Part shown: positions 10,415 to 21,279 of the stretch, one piece after another
Position numbering within the stretch: position 1 is the stretch's first letter
How the letters are laid out: each line of letters starts with the position of its first letter
DNA from: Monodelphis domestica
Lineage: Eukaryota; Chordata; Mammalia; Didelphimorphia; Didelphidae
Length of the DNA stretch: 64,000 bases
NCBI RefSeq assembly: GCF_027887165.1
Contig: NC_077228.1
Span: 109,008,043 to 109,072,042 of the forward strand
Direction of reading: 5' to 3'
Notes under the pieces: model-generated
What the model saw: the letters and a program-made list of their open reading frames with translations, nothing else
Databases searched by the model: none
Told to the model about the DNA's origin: nothing
Program-made: the position numbers and the translations under genes

Positions 10415-10885
10415 TGATGAAGATTTTAGTAGACTGCAGACTTATTTTGAGTTAGCAGTGAGATGTGTTGGCCATGAAAGCCAGTGCCATCTTGGTCTGC
10501 ACTAAGAAAGTCATGGAATAAAGGGGTGACAAGCCATCTGTACTCTGCCTTAGTCAGACACATTCTGTATTCAGAAGGGCTTTGAGTCCATGTTAAATGA
10601 TGATGAGTTAGAAGAGCTGGAGATACTTAGCCTGAAGTAGAGAAGACTCAGGGGGCATATGAAAAAGGGAATCGATTTGTTTTGTTTGACTCTAGAGGAC
10701 AGAACCAGAAATACTGAGTGAAAATCGCAAAATGGCAAATTTAGGCTAGGAATCAGGAAACATTTACTAATAATTAGAGCTGTCCTAAAGTGGAAGGAAA
10801 TGCCTTGGGAAGCAGTGGTCTCCCCCTCTCTGTAGGTGGGTGGATGATTTCATTCCCAGATCATCTTCTCAACAACCTATAAAAT
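10415..10885 (+). mobile_element. L3/CR1 LINE 3' fragment
   Basis: Collinear CR1-like landmarks: GGTCTGCACTAAG, TCTGCCTTAGTCAGACACAT, GAGATACTTAGCCTGAAGTA, then AATTAGAGCTGTCCTAAAGT and AAGCAGTGGTCTCCCCCTCT. An old, 5'-truncated copy. Confidence 0.7.
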
Positions 10886-11847
10886 GACTTCTCAGACCAA
10901 ACAAAAAACCATACTCTGGAGGTCTCGATCCACTCACTGATATTTTGATTTATAACTGCCTCATCTGGCTCACTACTTCAGGATGGTCTCAGTCTTTTTT
11001 TCATTTTACTTTCTACTCTCCAGTCATCTTTTTGGCAGTTTCAACAGCAACCTTGCTGCCACAAGTATGCCAGTCTTCTCCTTCCATCCCCTCAACCTCC
11101 TCACACATAACCTCTCTAGTTCTAGCACCATAATAAAGGGCAACCTTGCTACCCATGTTCCTTAAAGGGATTTTTTTTTTCAGTGAAATCACTTTGAATG
11201 AGTTTAGGCAATTGAGAGACCTGAGGAAGAACTCAGGGCCCAAAGAAACAGTTGGAAGACAAAAGGGGTAATCAAAGAGAAAGCCCTGTAGAGAATAGAT
11301 AGAGACTGTTGCCACAAGGAGGAGGCACCAGGACTCCAAAGAGCAGAGGCTGGGACACCGGGAGTGAACTCGATGTGGTTCATGATGGATGTCGCCAACT
11401 GGAACTCTTCTAAACTGCAGACTTCAAGGAAGTATTTCTGTGTATTCTCTCCTTAGACATCTTTATGAGAGCCTGATAGCTTCCCCCTCTATCTACTTCC
11501 TTTGGATTGGGGAAAGTCTGTTTAACCTTTCTTTATTTTAAGCATTTATGTTGTCTTTATAAAAAGTGTTCACCACAGACATTTGCTAGCATAGGTGTAC
11601 TTACAGGAACGCAGCTGGGAGGAGGTAATTGAAGAGAGAAATACCCCTAGAGGAAAGAGAAAGAGAGGTGTTTTGCCAGAGTTCTGTCTCTGGCTGGGGC
11701 CTTGGAGCTAATAAAAACTAGAATTATAGATCTTTTTGTTATAGATTCCCAAAGCAGAGTCTACATGATGAGTCAATATTAGGGTTGGGGCAAATAAGAG
11801 TGACTGAACAATCCTTCTCACTGAACCAATCCATTGCTGATAAACTC
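10886..11847. other. Unrecognised unique sequence
   Basis: Nearly 1 kb with no family I can name and no supportable exon. GCAACCTTGCTGCC and GCAACCTTGCTACC occur about 90 bp apart near 11050 and 11140. Confidence 0.45.
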
Positions 11848-12006
11848 ACAATATCCTTGTGAGATGGATGGCACAATATCATTATCTCTATTTCATAGAT
11901 GATGAATCTGAGGTTCACACAGTGTAGATGGTGTTCCTAAGATCACATAGATAGTGGTGGATCTGAACAGAAATCTTTTGATTACAAGTCATTTACTTTC
12001 ATCCCT
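11848..12006 (-). mobile_element. MIR-type CORE-SINE
   Basis: Antisense core: a CCTTGTGAGATGGATGG stretch, then CTATTTCATAGATGATGAAT and CACATAGATAGTGG. Diverged. Confidence 0.55.
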
Positions 12007-12228
12007 ACGGTTTCTATTAGGTTTTTGAGGCAGTTAAAAAGGGTATTTTTCCTGCTCTCCAGGAGCTCACAAAGTCTAGTGAAGACATGGTTTACATATA
12101 GGAAACAACTCTATTTCCTTCTCCTCCTTGAATTTGAAAATGGCATCCTATCCCTATATGTGCCTTTGTATTGGTTATCCCACATGCTTGAATTTGCTCC
12201 CTCCTCTGTGTCTTAAAATCCCTTTTTT
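12007..12228. mobile_element. L2 remnants
   Basis: CTGCTCTCCAGGAGCTCACA (12050-12070) is antisense L2. TGCTTGAATTTGCTCCCTCC (12188-12207) could be a sense L2 scrap. Both are short and worn. Confidence 0.4.
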
Positions 12229-12697
12229 TTAAGTTAAATTTCATCTTTTTAAACAAAGATTCACCTCTATCACCCACCACCTCTCTCAACCCCTTGAAAA
12301 ATCAAGAAAAGCAAAACCTCTGTTGCAAACATGTAGAGTCAAGGAAAATGAATTCTCCATATTGATCATGTCATATACATATATATGTATGAACACACAC
12401 ACACATATATATGTATCAATATATTTCTATTTGTCTGTAGCTCAATTTACACTCTGAGTCAGTCACCTCTTTTTTAGGAGTTGGGTTGCATTTTTCATCT
12501 TCAGTCCTATGGAATTGTGGTTGGTCATTGTGTTGTTCAGAGTTCTTGAGTTTTTCAAAGAATTTTTTTTCAAAAAACAATATTGTTGTTGAATTAATTG
12601 TTCTTTCTGGTTTTCTTCCTCTGCATCAAATGATACAAGTCTTCTCAAATGTTTTTGAAATTGTCTCATTCATCATTTCTTATAGCATAATAGCAGT
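12229..12697 (-). mobile_element. Old L1, 3' part (antisense), left of SINE1
   Basis: Poly(T) start, then antisense L1 3' UTR and ORF2 sequence: GAATTGTGGTTGGTCATTGT, TCTGCATCAAATGATACAAG, TCATTTCTTATAGCATAATA. More diverged than the L1s at 14, 34 and 50 kb. Contains (TA)/(CA) repeats at 12370-12425. Confidence 0.75.
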
Positions 12698-12873
12698 CTT
12701 TTTTTTTAACCCTTACCTTCTAGGTATTTCTGTGTATTCTAGGGCTAGGCAATGGGGGTTAAGTGACTTGCCCAGGGTCACACAGCTAGGAAATGCCTGA
12801 GGCCAAATTTGAACCCAGGACCTCCTATCTCTAGACCTTACTCTCAATCCACTGAACTAGCCAGCTGCCCCCC
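12698..12873 (-). mobile_element. SINE1 inside old L1
   Basis: Antisense SINE1 (GGGCTAGGCAATGGGGGTTA) placed exactly between two consecutive L1 segments, so it entered the L1. Confidence 0.85.
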
Positions 12874-13306
12874 CATATACAATAGCATTCTATAACAGTC
12901 ATAAGTCATAACTTGTTCAGTCATTCCCCAATTGTTGGGTATTACCTCAATTTCCAATTCTTTGCCTTCACAAAAAAAAGAGCTTCTATAAATATTTTTG
13001 TACATCTGGGCCCTTTTCCTCTTCCTTTGATCTCTTTGGAGAATAAACCTAGAAGAAGAAGTTTTGGATCAAAGAATGTGTATAGGTTAATAGCTCTGGG
13101 GCATAGGTATCACTCCAAATTGCTTTCCATATTAGCTGGACTAACTCACAGCTCCACTAACAGAGTATGAATATAGCTATTTTCTCATATTCCCTTTAGC
13201 ATCTGTCACTTTCCTCTTGTCAACTTGGCCAATCTGATGGGTATAAAGTAGAAACTCAGAGTTGTTTGAATTTGCATTTCCCTTATTATCAGTGATTTGG
13301 AATCTC
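12874..13306 (-). mobile_element. Old L1, ORF2 part (antisense), right of SINE1
   Basis: Continues the L1: TTCAGTCATTCCCCAATTGT, CCAATTCTTTGCCTTCACAA, CTTTGATCTCTTTGGAGAAT, and AATCTGATGGGTATAAAGTA. Ends at a C12 run at 13308-13319. Confidence 0.75.
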
Positions 13307-13462
13307 CCCCCCCCCCCCCAATGACTATTAATGGCACAGAATTCCCAGTTTCCTTCGAGTTTTAATGCTGGTGCCACCTTCTATAAAGAGGATCTTTCTA
13401 GAGTCCCCCTTGTTAGTGTTCCCTTTCTCTTCAAGTACCAGGATTCTTATTGGTCTAGATGC

Positions 13463-13660
13463 ATGGGAGACAGTGTGGTACAATAGAAAGAGAATATGTT
13501 GGATTTGAAATTAGAGGTTTGAATCTCAGCTCTACCAGTTTAACTGTGTGACCTCAGGCAAGTCATTTACTCTTTTGGGGTTTCATTTTCTTCATCTATA
13601 AAGTGAGGGGTAGGACTAGGTCTCTTCTAACTCTAAACCCATAGTCATTTGTTATATGTC
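13463..13660 (+). mobile_element. MIR-type CORE-SINE
   Basis: GTGTGGTACAATAGAAAGAG head, GTGTGACCTCAGGCAAGTCA core and TAACTCTAAACCCATAGTCA tail. Near full length. Confidence 0.7.
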
Positions 13661-13664
13661 TAAC

Positions 13665-13782
13665 CCACTCCCTGTAGAATAAAACTTTCTTGAGGGCAGG
13701 AAGTTCAGGAGCATATACAAAATTCTCTGTTTGGCATCTAACACCCTTCATAACTAACCCCCTCCTATCTTTCTAGTCTTCT
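13665..13782 (+). mobile_element. L2, segment 1 of 4 of a nested copy
   Basis: L2 body with CACCCTTCATAACTAACCCC and TCTTTCTAGTCTTCT. The same copy resumes at 13989, 16563 and 17172 after three separate insertions. Confidence 0.6.
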
Positions 13783-13988
13783 ATTTTGTTTTTAAACCCT
13801 CACCTTCTGTCTTAGAATTGATTCTAAATATTGGCTCCAAGACAGAAAGGTGACAAGGGCTAGGCAATGGATATTAAGTGATTTGCCCAAGGTCACACAG
13901 CTAGGAAGTGTCTCAGGCCACATTTGAACTCAGGACCTCCTGTTTCCAAACCTGGCTCTCAGGCCACTGAGGCATCTAGCTGCCTCTC
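13783..13988 (-). mobile_element. SINE1 inside the nested L2
   Basis: Antisense SINE1 flanked by TCTAGTCTTCT (13772-13782) and TCTAATCTTCT (13989-13999), an 11-bp target duplication with one mismatch. Confidence 0.85.
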
Positions 13989-14198
13989 TCTAATCTTCTT
14001 ATTCCTTATTTTTTTTTGACAAGTATTCTTTGATCCAGTGGCAATGGGCTCTTTGCTGTTGCAGGAACAAAGTACTCCATCTTTAAATTCTGGACGTTTT
14101 CTCTGACTATCCCCCTGTCTAGAATGTTCTTACTTCTCAACCCTGCCTATTGGCTTCCCTGACTTCTTTCCAAGTCCTATCTAAAATCCTATCTCCTG
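13989..14198 (+). mobile_element. L2, segment 2 of 4
   Basis: TCTAGAATGTTCTTACTTCT, CTTCCCTGACTTCTTTCCAA and CTAAAATCCTATCTCCTG lead straight into GCAGGAAGCC at 16563 on the far side of the L1. Confidence 0.7.
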
Positions 14199-16546
14199 TC
14201 TCAATAGATGCAGAAAAAGCCTTTGACAAAATACAACACTCATTCATATTGAAAACAGTAGAAAGCATAGGAATAGAAGGGCCTTTCCTAAAAATAATAA
14301 ACAGTATATGTTCTAAAATCATCAGCCAACCTCATCTGCAATGGGGAAGGCTTCCCAATAAGATCAGGAATGAAACAAGGATGCCCATTATCACCTCTAT
14401 TATTTAACATTGTACTAGAGACACTAGCAGTAGCAATTAGAGAAGAAAAAGAAATTGAAGGTATTAAAATTGGCAATGAGGAGACCAAGCTATCACTCTT
14501 TGTAGATGATATGATGGTCTACTTAAAGAATCCTAAAGAATCAACTAAAAAGCTAGTGGAAATAATCAACAAATTCAGCAAAGTTGCAGGATACAAAATA
14601 AACCCACATAAGTCATCAGCATTTCTATATATTTCAAACACAGCTCAGCAGCAAGAACTAGAAAGAGAAATTCCATTTAAAATCACCCCTAGACAATATA
14701 AAATACTTAGAAATCTATCTACCTAGACAAACACAGGAACTATATGAACACAACTATAAAACACTTTCCACACAATTAAAACTAGATCTAAACAACTGGA
14801 AAAACATTGATTGCTCATGGGTAGGACGAGCTAACATAATAAAAATGACCATCCTACCCAAACTTACATACTTATTTAGTGCCATACCCAGTGATATATC
14901 AAAAAACTTTTTTACTGAATTAGGAAAAAAATAACAAAGTTCATTTAGAAGAACAAAAGATCAAGGATATCCAGGGAAATCATGAAAAAAAAATGTGAAG
15001 GAAGGTGACCTTGCAGTCCCAGATCTCAAACTATGTACTGGCTAAGAGACAGAAAGGGGGATCAGTGGAATAGACTTGAGGTAAGTGACCTCAGCAAGAC
15101 AGTGTATGATAAGCCCAAAGATCCCAGCTTTTGGGACAAAAATCTACTCTTTGATCAAAACTGCTGAGAAAATTGGAAGGCAGTATGGGAGAGATTGGAG
15201 TTGGATCAACATCTCACACCCTACACCAAGATAAACTCAGAATGGATGAATGACCTGAATATAAAGAAGGAAACTATAAGCAAATTAGGTGAACACAGAA
15301 TAGTATACATATCAGATCTTTGGGAAAGGAAAGATTTTAAAACCAAGCAAGAGTTGGAAAAAATCACAAAATGTAAAATAAATAATTTTGATTACATCAA
15401 ATTAAAAGGTTTTTGTAGAAACAAAATCAATACAACCAAAATTAGAAGGGAAGCAACAAGTTGGAAAACAATCTTTATAATAACAAAAACCTCTGACAAA
15501 GGTCTAATTACTCAAATTTACAAAGAGTTAAACCAATTGTACAAAAATCAAGGCATTCTCTAATTGATAAATGGGCAAGGGACATGAATAGGCAATTTTC
15601 AGTTAAAGAAATCAAAACTATTAATAAACACATGAAGAAGTGTTCTAAATCTCTTATAATCAGAGAGACACCAATCAAAACAACTCTGAGGTATCACCTC
15701 ACACCTAGAAGATTGGCTAGCATGACAGCAAAGGAAAGTAATGAATGCTGGAGGGGATGTGGCAAAGTTTGGACATTAATGCATTTCTGGTGGAGTTGTG
15801 AATTGATTCAACCATTCTGGAGGTCAATTTGGAACTATGCCCAAAGGACACTAAAAGACTGTCTGCCCTTTGATCCAGCCATTGCACTGCTGGGTTTGAA
15901 CCCCAAAGAGATAATAAGGGAAAAGCCTTGTACAAGAACATTCATAGCTGTGCTCTTTGAGGTGGCAAAAAATTGGAAAATGAGGGGATGTCCTTCAATT
16001 GGGGAATGGCTGAACAAATTGTGGTATATGTTGGTGATGGAATACTATTGGGCTCAAAGAAATAATAAACTGGAGGAATTCCATGGAGACTGGAATGACC
16101 TCCAGGAATTGATGCAGAGGAAAAGGAGCAGAACCAGGAGAACATTGTACACAGAGACTGATACACTGTAGTACAATCAAATGTAATGGACTTCACCATT
16201 AGTGGCAATGCAGTGATCATGAACAACCTGGAGGTATCTATGAGAAAGAACACTATCTACATTCAGAGGAAAAACTGTGGGAGTAAAACACCAAAGAAAA
16301 ACAATTGCTTGATTACATGGGTTGAGGGGGATATGGTTGGGGATGTTGACTCTAAATGATCATCCTAGTGCAAACAATAACATGGAAATAGGTTCTGATC
16401 AAGGACACATGTAATACCCAGTGGAATTGCGTGTTGGCTATGGGAAAGGTGGTAGGAGGGGAGAGAGGGAAAGAATATGATTCTTGTAACCAAGGAATAC
16501 TGTTCTCAATTGACTAAATAAAATTAAAAGAAAAAAATAATAAAAT
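14199..16546 (+). mobile_element. 5'-truncated L1, 2.35 kb, with target duplication
   Basis: L1 3' half. ORF2 begins inside the RT ([13 protein letters not shown] at 14199-14237). The catalytic box reads FVDDMMVYL near 14500, with V where active L1s have A. Frame breaks after 14360 and stop codons interrupt the middle. The C-terminal CCHC-like knuckle (CWRGCGK, then H and C) lies near 15748-15800, and ORF2 ends at 16171. The 3' UTR has a G-rich stretch at 16442-16471 and an A-rich tail. AAAATCCTATCTCCTG (14183-14198) and AAAATCTTATCTCCTG (16547-16562) are a 16-bp target duplication with one mismatch. Confidence 0.95.
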
Positions 16547-16562
16547 AAAATCTTATCTCCTG

Positions 16563-16606
16563 CAGGAAGCCTTTTCCAACCTTCCTTGATTCTTTTGATT
16601 ATTTGT
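16563..16606 (+). mobile_element. L2, segment 3 of 4
   Basis: GCAGGAAGCCTTTTCCAACC continues the L2 cut by the L1. It is interrupted again at 16607-16616 by the composite element. Confidence 0.7.
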
Positions 16607-16616
16607 ATCTATCCTG

Positions 16617-17171
16617 AATATATGGGGTGTATGGGATGTACAGGGAGGACTGGCACCTCTAGTATGAGGGCTTGCCGAGCCCTTTTCAGAGCTGTTCATC
16701 TCTGGCTGTCTGCTTGTCACACAACTCTCACCTGTGGCTCCAAGAAGCTGTAGCATGTGCAGTAGCCACACACACTGTCTTGATAGATGGGATAAACCAG
16801 GTTAAGGGTAACTTACAGGTCTTAAGTCTCATTTGTTGATGAATTAGGGGCACGTCTACCCCAAGCACATGAAAATGTTCCCTGGTGGAATGAGTGGATG
16901 AAAACAATTTGTTCCAATGGCTATAAAGGTGGCTCTGTGGAGCACTTAGAGCTTGGTCAGACTTCAAAAATGCCAAGGTCAACCAGTGCCTCCTGGCCAT
17001 CCCTAGTTGTCCTGACTTTTGCCTTGCCATTGGACTTGGATAACGTTGGAGGATAAAGTGAGACTGATCAGACTTTGTACAACTCTGCCTCACTTAAACC
17101 CAACTCAAGCAGCAAGTCAAGACTCTGTGAAGTCATTGGTTCTCTTTGAAAGTAGTCCATCAACAACCAGC
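16617..17171 (+). mobile_element. Composite non-autonomous retroelement (family unnamed), 555 bp
   Basis: The head (GTGTATGGGATGTACAGGGA, GATGGGATAAACCAGGTTAA) matches 31855-32100. The tail (CCATTGGACTTGGATAACGT, CAAGTCAAGACTCTGTGAAG, ending ATCAACAACC) matches 31392-31655. It sits inside an L2 with a 10-bp duplication ATCTATCCTG / ATCTATCATG at 16607-16616 and 17172-17181. The AAC-type end suggests an RTE-like LINE partner. I cannot name the family with confidence. Confidence 0.65.
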
Positions 17172-17335
17172 ATCTATCATGTATATAGCTTGTTTGTAAA
17201 TATGATTGCTTGTTGTCTCCTCCACTAGATTGTGAGCTCCTTGAGGGCAGGGACTGCCCCCCCTTTTTTTACATCACCACAGCTTAGCAAGAAAATGCCT
17301 GGAACATCATAGGTATTTAATAAATTTCTTAACTG
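17172..17335 (+). mobile_element. L2, segment 4 of 4 with 3' end
   Basis: GTATATAGCTTGTTTGTAAA, then AGATTGTGAGCTCCTTGAGG and TTAATAAATTTCTT finish the nested L2. Confidence 0.8.
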
Positions 17336-17721
17336 CATTTTTTTCCACCTTTGCATGCCAAGCACCCAGCTCATATCTTAGTGCTTTGGTTTTTAATAAT
17401 GTTCATTGGATTTAGTTTAATGGAATTGAATCAGAGAACAATAGGAGACAGTTCTGGTGATAGATTTCATATGGTCAGGTGCCAAAGCTAAGGTACAGAC
17501 TCTAAGTGAGATAGACTAGGTTGAGTGATGATGAGGCTGCCACCTCTAAGACAGAACCCTAACACCCCAGGAGCCCCAAGGCCAATGAATTATCACTTTC
17601 TTTCCTCTACCCATACATCACTATTGCCCTCTTTCTCCCCTTTGCCACCTGGGAAAAGCTGCTCAAGGCAGCAGCAGTACTAGGAAGTTCCAATAAAATC
17701 ACAGCTAGGGAGTTGTGTTGG
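17336..17721. other. No recognised feature
   Basis: Unique-looking sequence. Nothing resembling an exon or a known repeat. Confidence 0.4.
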
Positions 17722-18010
17722 GTCAACATAATTCAACGTAGTCTGATTCAATAAATATGGATTAAGTTCTTGTTGTGTACCAAGCTTTGGGAGAAGCACT
17801 GAGAGCCCAAAGATGAAAATATACAAGCAGCCCTCAAGAAACTCAAATTCTATTGGGGAAGTGAGACATTCACCCAAGGAGCTATAAAATGTTAGAATGG
17901 GATAAGTATGTAAAATATTCAACAGAGAAGACAATTGAGGAAGAAGGAACACTTTGAGCAGAGGGCATCTGGGGAGACTTCACGGAGGAGACTTTGAAGG
18001 AAGAGAAGGA
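17722..18010 (-). mobile_element. L2 3'-end fragment
   Basis: AGTTCTTGTTGTGTACCAAG, CAGCCCTCAAGAAACTCAAA and ACTTCACGGAGGAGACTTTG are the complement of the L2 terminus and the region before it. Confidence 0.65.
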
Positions 18011-18147
18011 TTGGAGATGAAGTAAAAGTCCATTCCATGAGTGGAAGAAAACTTGCAATCAAAATAACAGCTAGGGGCTCTGTAGATAGATCCCATCTAC
18101 TCACTCTTCCCACTGATATGTGTATTTATGGAAAAATACCCCCCACA

Positions 18148-18330
18148 TTGGGGCATCTGGGTGGCTCAGTGGATTGAGAGCCAGGACTAGAGATGGGAGG
18201 TTCTGGGTTCAAATCTGACATCAGAAACTTCCTACCTGTGTAACTGTGGACAAGTCATTTAACACCCATTGCCTAACCTTTACCACTCTTCTGCCTTGGA
18301 ACAAATATACAATATTATAAAAATTAAAAT
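18148..18330 (+). mobile_element. SINE1
   Basis: Sense SINE1 with both A box (TGGCTCAGTGGATTGAG) and B box (GGGTTCAAATC). Its tail is corrupted to an AT-rich run after TGCCTTGGAAC. Confidence 0.85.
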
Positions 18331-18400
18331 TAATCTCAAATAATAAAAAATATTATATTTTAAAAGATTTATTAATGATCATTAAAAGTAAAGGAATAAG

Positions 18401-18601
18401 GGGGCAGCTGGGTAGCTCAGTGGATTAAGAGCCAGTCCTAGAGACGGGAGGTCCTAGGTTCAAATCTGACCTCAGCCACTTCCCAGCTGTGTGACCCTGG
18501 GCAAGTCACTTGACCCCCATTGCCTAGCCCTTACCACTCTTCTGCCTTGGAGCCAATACACAGTATTGACTCCAAGACGGAAGGTAAGGGTTTTAAAAAA
18601 A
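18401..18601 (+). mobile_element. Full-length SINE1 with perfect 17-bp target duplication
   Basis: Complete SINE1 from GGGGCAGCTGGGTAGCTCAG to an A-rich tail. Flanks AAAAGTAAAGGAATAAG at 18384-18400 and 18602-18618 are identical. It is close to consensus with intact A and B boxes, so it is among the youngest insertions here. Confidence 0.95.
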
Positions 18602-18618
18602 AAAAGTAAAGGAATAAG

Positions 18619-18825
18619 AGGGTAACAAAATAAAAAACCACGTGCCCATGGCTAATCTACCCATTCAAAAACCCCACTTACCACCATGGTCGCAATCCAG
18701 GAAGCCAAGGGCATGAGACCAGCAACCCCACTGAATTTATCTCTCTGTCTACAGGAATTACATAACAACAGGAAGTCAGTGGGCTCTTGGGAAATGCCAT
18801 TTTTAGGGTAACATATTTCCAATTA
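18619..18825. other. No recognised feature
   Basis: Unique-looking 200 bp. Contains CACGTG at 18640. Confidence 0.4.
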
Positions 18826-18868
18826 TACAGTATTGATTCCAAGATGGAAGGTGAGACATTTTAAAAAA
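18826..18868 (+). mobile_element. SINE1 tail only
   Basis: TACAGTATTGATTCCAAGAT and GGAAGGTGAGACATTTTAAA form the last 40 bp of SINE1. Confidence 0.7.
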
Positions 18869-18930
18869 TAGCTAGCATTTAAAATATTATCTCACTTAAT
18901 CCTCAAAATGTAGGTATTATTATGTTGAAG
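18869..18930 (-). mobile_element. CORE-SINE, left arm of a nested pair
   Basis: GCTAGCATTTAAAATATTAT and CTCACTTAATCCTCAAAATG are antisense MIR/MON1-type 3' sequence. The other arm lies at 19172-19303. Confidence 0.6.
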
Positions 18931-19171
18931 TAGTTAGATGGCACAGCAGATAGAGGTAGGACTTGGAATCAGAGAGACCTGGGTTTGAATTCTGCCTCTT
19001 ATTAACTAGCTCTGTGTAGAGTACTCACTAATATATCTCAGTCTCAGTTTCTTCATTTAGAAAACAAGGATAACAATAGCATGTATTTCAGAAGGTTGTT
19101 GTAATATAATGAGATAATGTATAGAAAGCAATTTGTAAACCTTAACTCACTACGTAAGTGCTAGCTATATT
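18931..19171 (+). mobile_element. CORE-SINE inserted in an older CORE-SINE
   Basis: Sense MIR/MON1-type SINE: GCACAGCAGATAGAGGTAGG head, CTCAGTTTCTTCATTTAG core, and GTAAGTGCTAGCTAT 3' end. Confidence 0.6.
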
Positions 19172-19303
19172 TTACAGGCAGGGAAATTGAGGCTGAGAGT
19201 GGTTTGCTTAGGGTCACACAGCTAGTAAGTATTTGAGGCAGCATTCAAACCCAGGTCCCTGATTCTAACTCCAGCACTCTATCCATTGTGCCATCTAGCA
19301 GAC
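19172..19303 (-). mobile_element. CORE-SINE, right arm of a nested pair
   Basis: GGGAAATTGAGGCTGAGAGT, GGGTCACACAGCTAGTAAGT and CACTCTATCCATTGTGCCAT complete the antisense SINE. Confidence 0.65.
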
Positions 19304-19601
19304 TACAAGGACCCACTGGAGGAAAGATGAGCTGGGGGGACAGTGAATAGTCCAGTTTGGCTGAACTTGGGGCATGAATATGAAACTGGGAGAGGGGGTG
19401 AGGAGTAAAGTGAAATAAGACCAGAAAAGGCAGAGAGCTTAAAGTCTCATTTTAAAGCTTCATTTTAGTGCAGGGACCTGGGGAGATGTTGACTGCAGCT
19501 TCAGAGACAAGAAGCTAACTCCTTTCAGTTCCATGGTGTTAGCCATGATCACTCCCTGCAATAGGTGAGTGAAATAGGGTCTTTCCTTCTGGGCTGTGGG
19601 A
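19304..19601. other. No recognised feature
   Basis: Purine-rich unique sequence. Nothing supportable. Confidence 0.4.
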
Positions 19602-19845
19602 CAGCTAGCTGATGCACTGGCTAGAGTACTGGCCCTCAAGTCAGGAAGACTCATTTTCATGAGTTCAAATCTGACCTCAGACGCTTATTAGCTCTGTGAC
19701 TGGATAAATCACTTAACCCTGTTTGCCTCAGTTTCCTCATCTGTAAGATGAGCCAGAGAAGGAAATGGCAAGCCACTCCAGGATCTTTGCCAAGAAAACC
19801 CCCAAACTGGAGTCAGGAAGTCAGATAGGGTTGCAAAAATTGAAC
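19602..19845 (+). mobile_element. MAR1 SINE
   Basis: GACAGCTAGCTGATGCACTG head, GTTTCCTCATCTGTAAGATG, GGAAATGGCAAGCCACTCCA and a decayed RTE-like tail. Confidence 0.8.
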
Positions 19846-20515
19846 ATTGAGGGCTCTGGGTCCTCAAGCCCCCCTAGATGAAGTTCTGGCTGTCAGGAGG
19901 CCCAGGTGTACACAATGGGAGGGCTGGGAACTGGAAGGAGTCATTGTTCCTTTGGCTACTTTATTTCCTTGGTTTGTGGCTGTTTGACAACAGCTGTAAA
20001 AATGGCTTATAAATTAGGTGCGGGGCTGTAAAATGTTGAAATGGCCTCAGTGGGGAATAAGCAGGGGGAATAGCTTTCCCCAGCCTTCTCAGACAGAAGG
20101 TCAAAGCCTGGAGCCCTGCCATAGGGGCCAGGAGGAGGGAAAGATTGTGTCTTCGTGTGTTGAGAAGGGGGTGGGTAGTGGTTGTCCCTCAGCTTTGACC
20201 GCTGTCCCTGGCTGCATCCAAGCTGGAGAGCCCACCCTGCACCTCCTCAGAGGCTCTTCAATCTGGGAGGTGTTTATATCCTTTCTGTGAAGTCCAAATT
20301 ACAAGCAGGCAACTGGAGCCTGGGGGAAATAAACTCATGGATACAAGGCAGGGAACTTTTTTTCTGCTACTTTTAAAGGTTGATTTATATCAGCCTCCTG
20401 AAGTAAGAAGAAGACTTCAAATGAAGCCAATGAGGTAGAGAGGAGTTTGGGGAGGGGGAAAGAGGACACTGGGACAAACTGATTCTCACCCCTCCTCTGG
20501 AAGGCAATGTTTTCC
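19846..20515. other. Unique block
   Basis: About 670 bp free of repeats I know. It includes the regulatory candidate at 19935-20030 and a GC-richer stretch near 20090-20240. Confidence 0.5.
19935..20030. promoter_or_regulatory. Candidate regulatory block
   Basis: Within 80 bp lie an ATTGTT SOX-like core (19943-19948), a CAGCTG E-box (19991-19996) and TAAATTA (20010-20016), in DNA otherwise free of repeats. This is motif clustering only. Such short motifs arise by chance. Confidence 0.2.
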
Positions 20516-20735
20516 AGTAGAAGAAGGACTGGATTTGGAGTCATAAGATTTGGATTTGAATCTTGTTTAGTAATTTAATAATCATTAGTAATTTTGTTTA
20601 TTTCTTGTGTGACCTCAGGCAAATCAATTGACCTCTTTCAGCCTCAGTTCCCTCATCTGTAAAATCATGGGTTTGGATAGTTGATGTTTAAAGTCTTTTC
20701 CATTTCTCAATTCCATGGTCCTATGATCCCTGGAC
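20516..20735 (+). mobile_element. MIR-type CORE-SINE
   Basis: GGACTGGATTTGGAGTCATA, TGTGACCTCAGGCAAATCAA and CCTCATCTGTAAAATCATGG in MIR order. It carries a small AT-rich expansion near 20570. Confidence 0.65.
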
Positions 20736-20837
20736 AAATGTTATCCATTCTTTGCATCTGTTTTCTCCTTTGTATAATGGGTAGAATTGTACCAAGCCCC
20801 ATCTTTTACTGCCTCTATGAAATGGATCCTGTGCTTG

Positions 20838-21020
20838 TAGAATGGAAGGAGCACTATATATGGACTTAAAATACCTTAATTCAAATATAGGTTCAATTAT
20901 TTATTACTTGTTTGCCCTTCGGCAAAGTTGCTGAACTCCCTTCCGTTTTTTTTCATCTGTAAAATGAAGGAATTGAACTAAGTGCTCTCCATGATCCATT
21001 CTGGAACAAAAGTCTATATT
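20838..21020 (+). mobile_element. MIR-type CORE-SINE
   Basis: GTAGAATGGAAGGAGCACTA head, then TCATCTGTAAAATGAAGGAA and AGTGCTCTCCATGATCCATT. Confidence 0.6.
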
Positions 21021-21063
21021 ATGGAATCCATTGACCCTCTTTCCTTGATATGACCCTATGTAT

Positions 21064-21272
21064 GTGGCAACTAAGTGGCTCAGTGGATTGAGAACTAAGG
21101 CCCAGAGACAGAAAGTTCTGGGTTCAAATTTGGCCCCAGACATTTCCTAGTTGTGTGACACTCAGCAAGTCACTTAACCCCCATTGCCTAGCCCTTACCA
21201 CTCTTCTGCCTTGGAACCAATACACAGTATTGATCCTAAGATGGAAGGTGAGGGTTTTTTAAAAAAAGAAAG
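21064..21272 (+). mobile_element. SINE1
   Basis: Full sense SINE1 with A box (TAAGTGGCTCAGTGGATTG), B box (GGGTTCAAATT) and GGAAGGTGAGGGTTTT tail. Confidence 0.85.
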
Positions 21273-21279
21273 AACCCTG

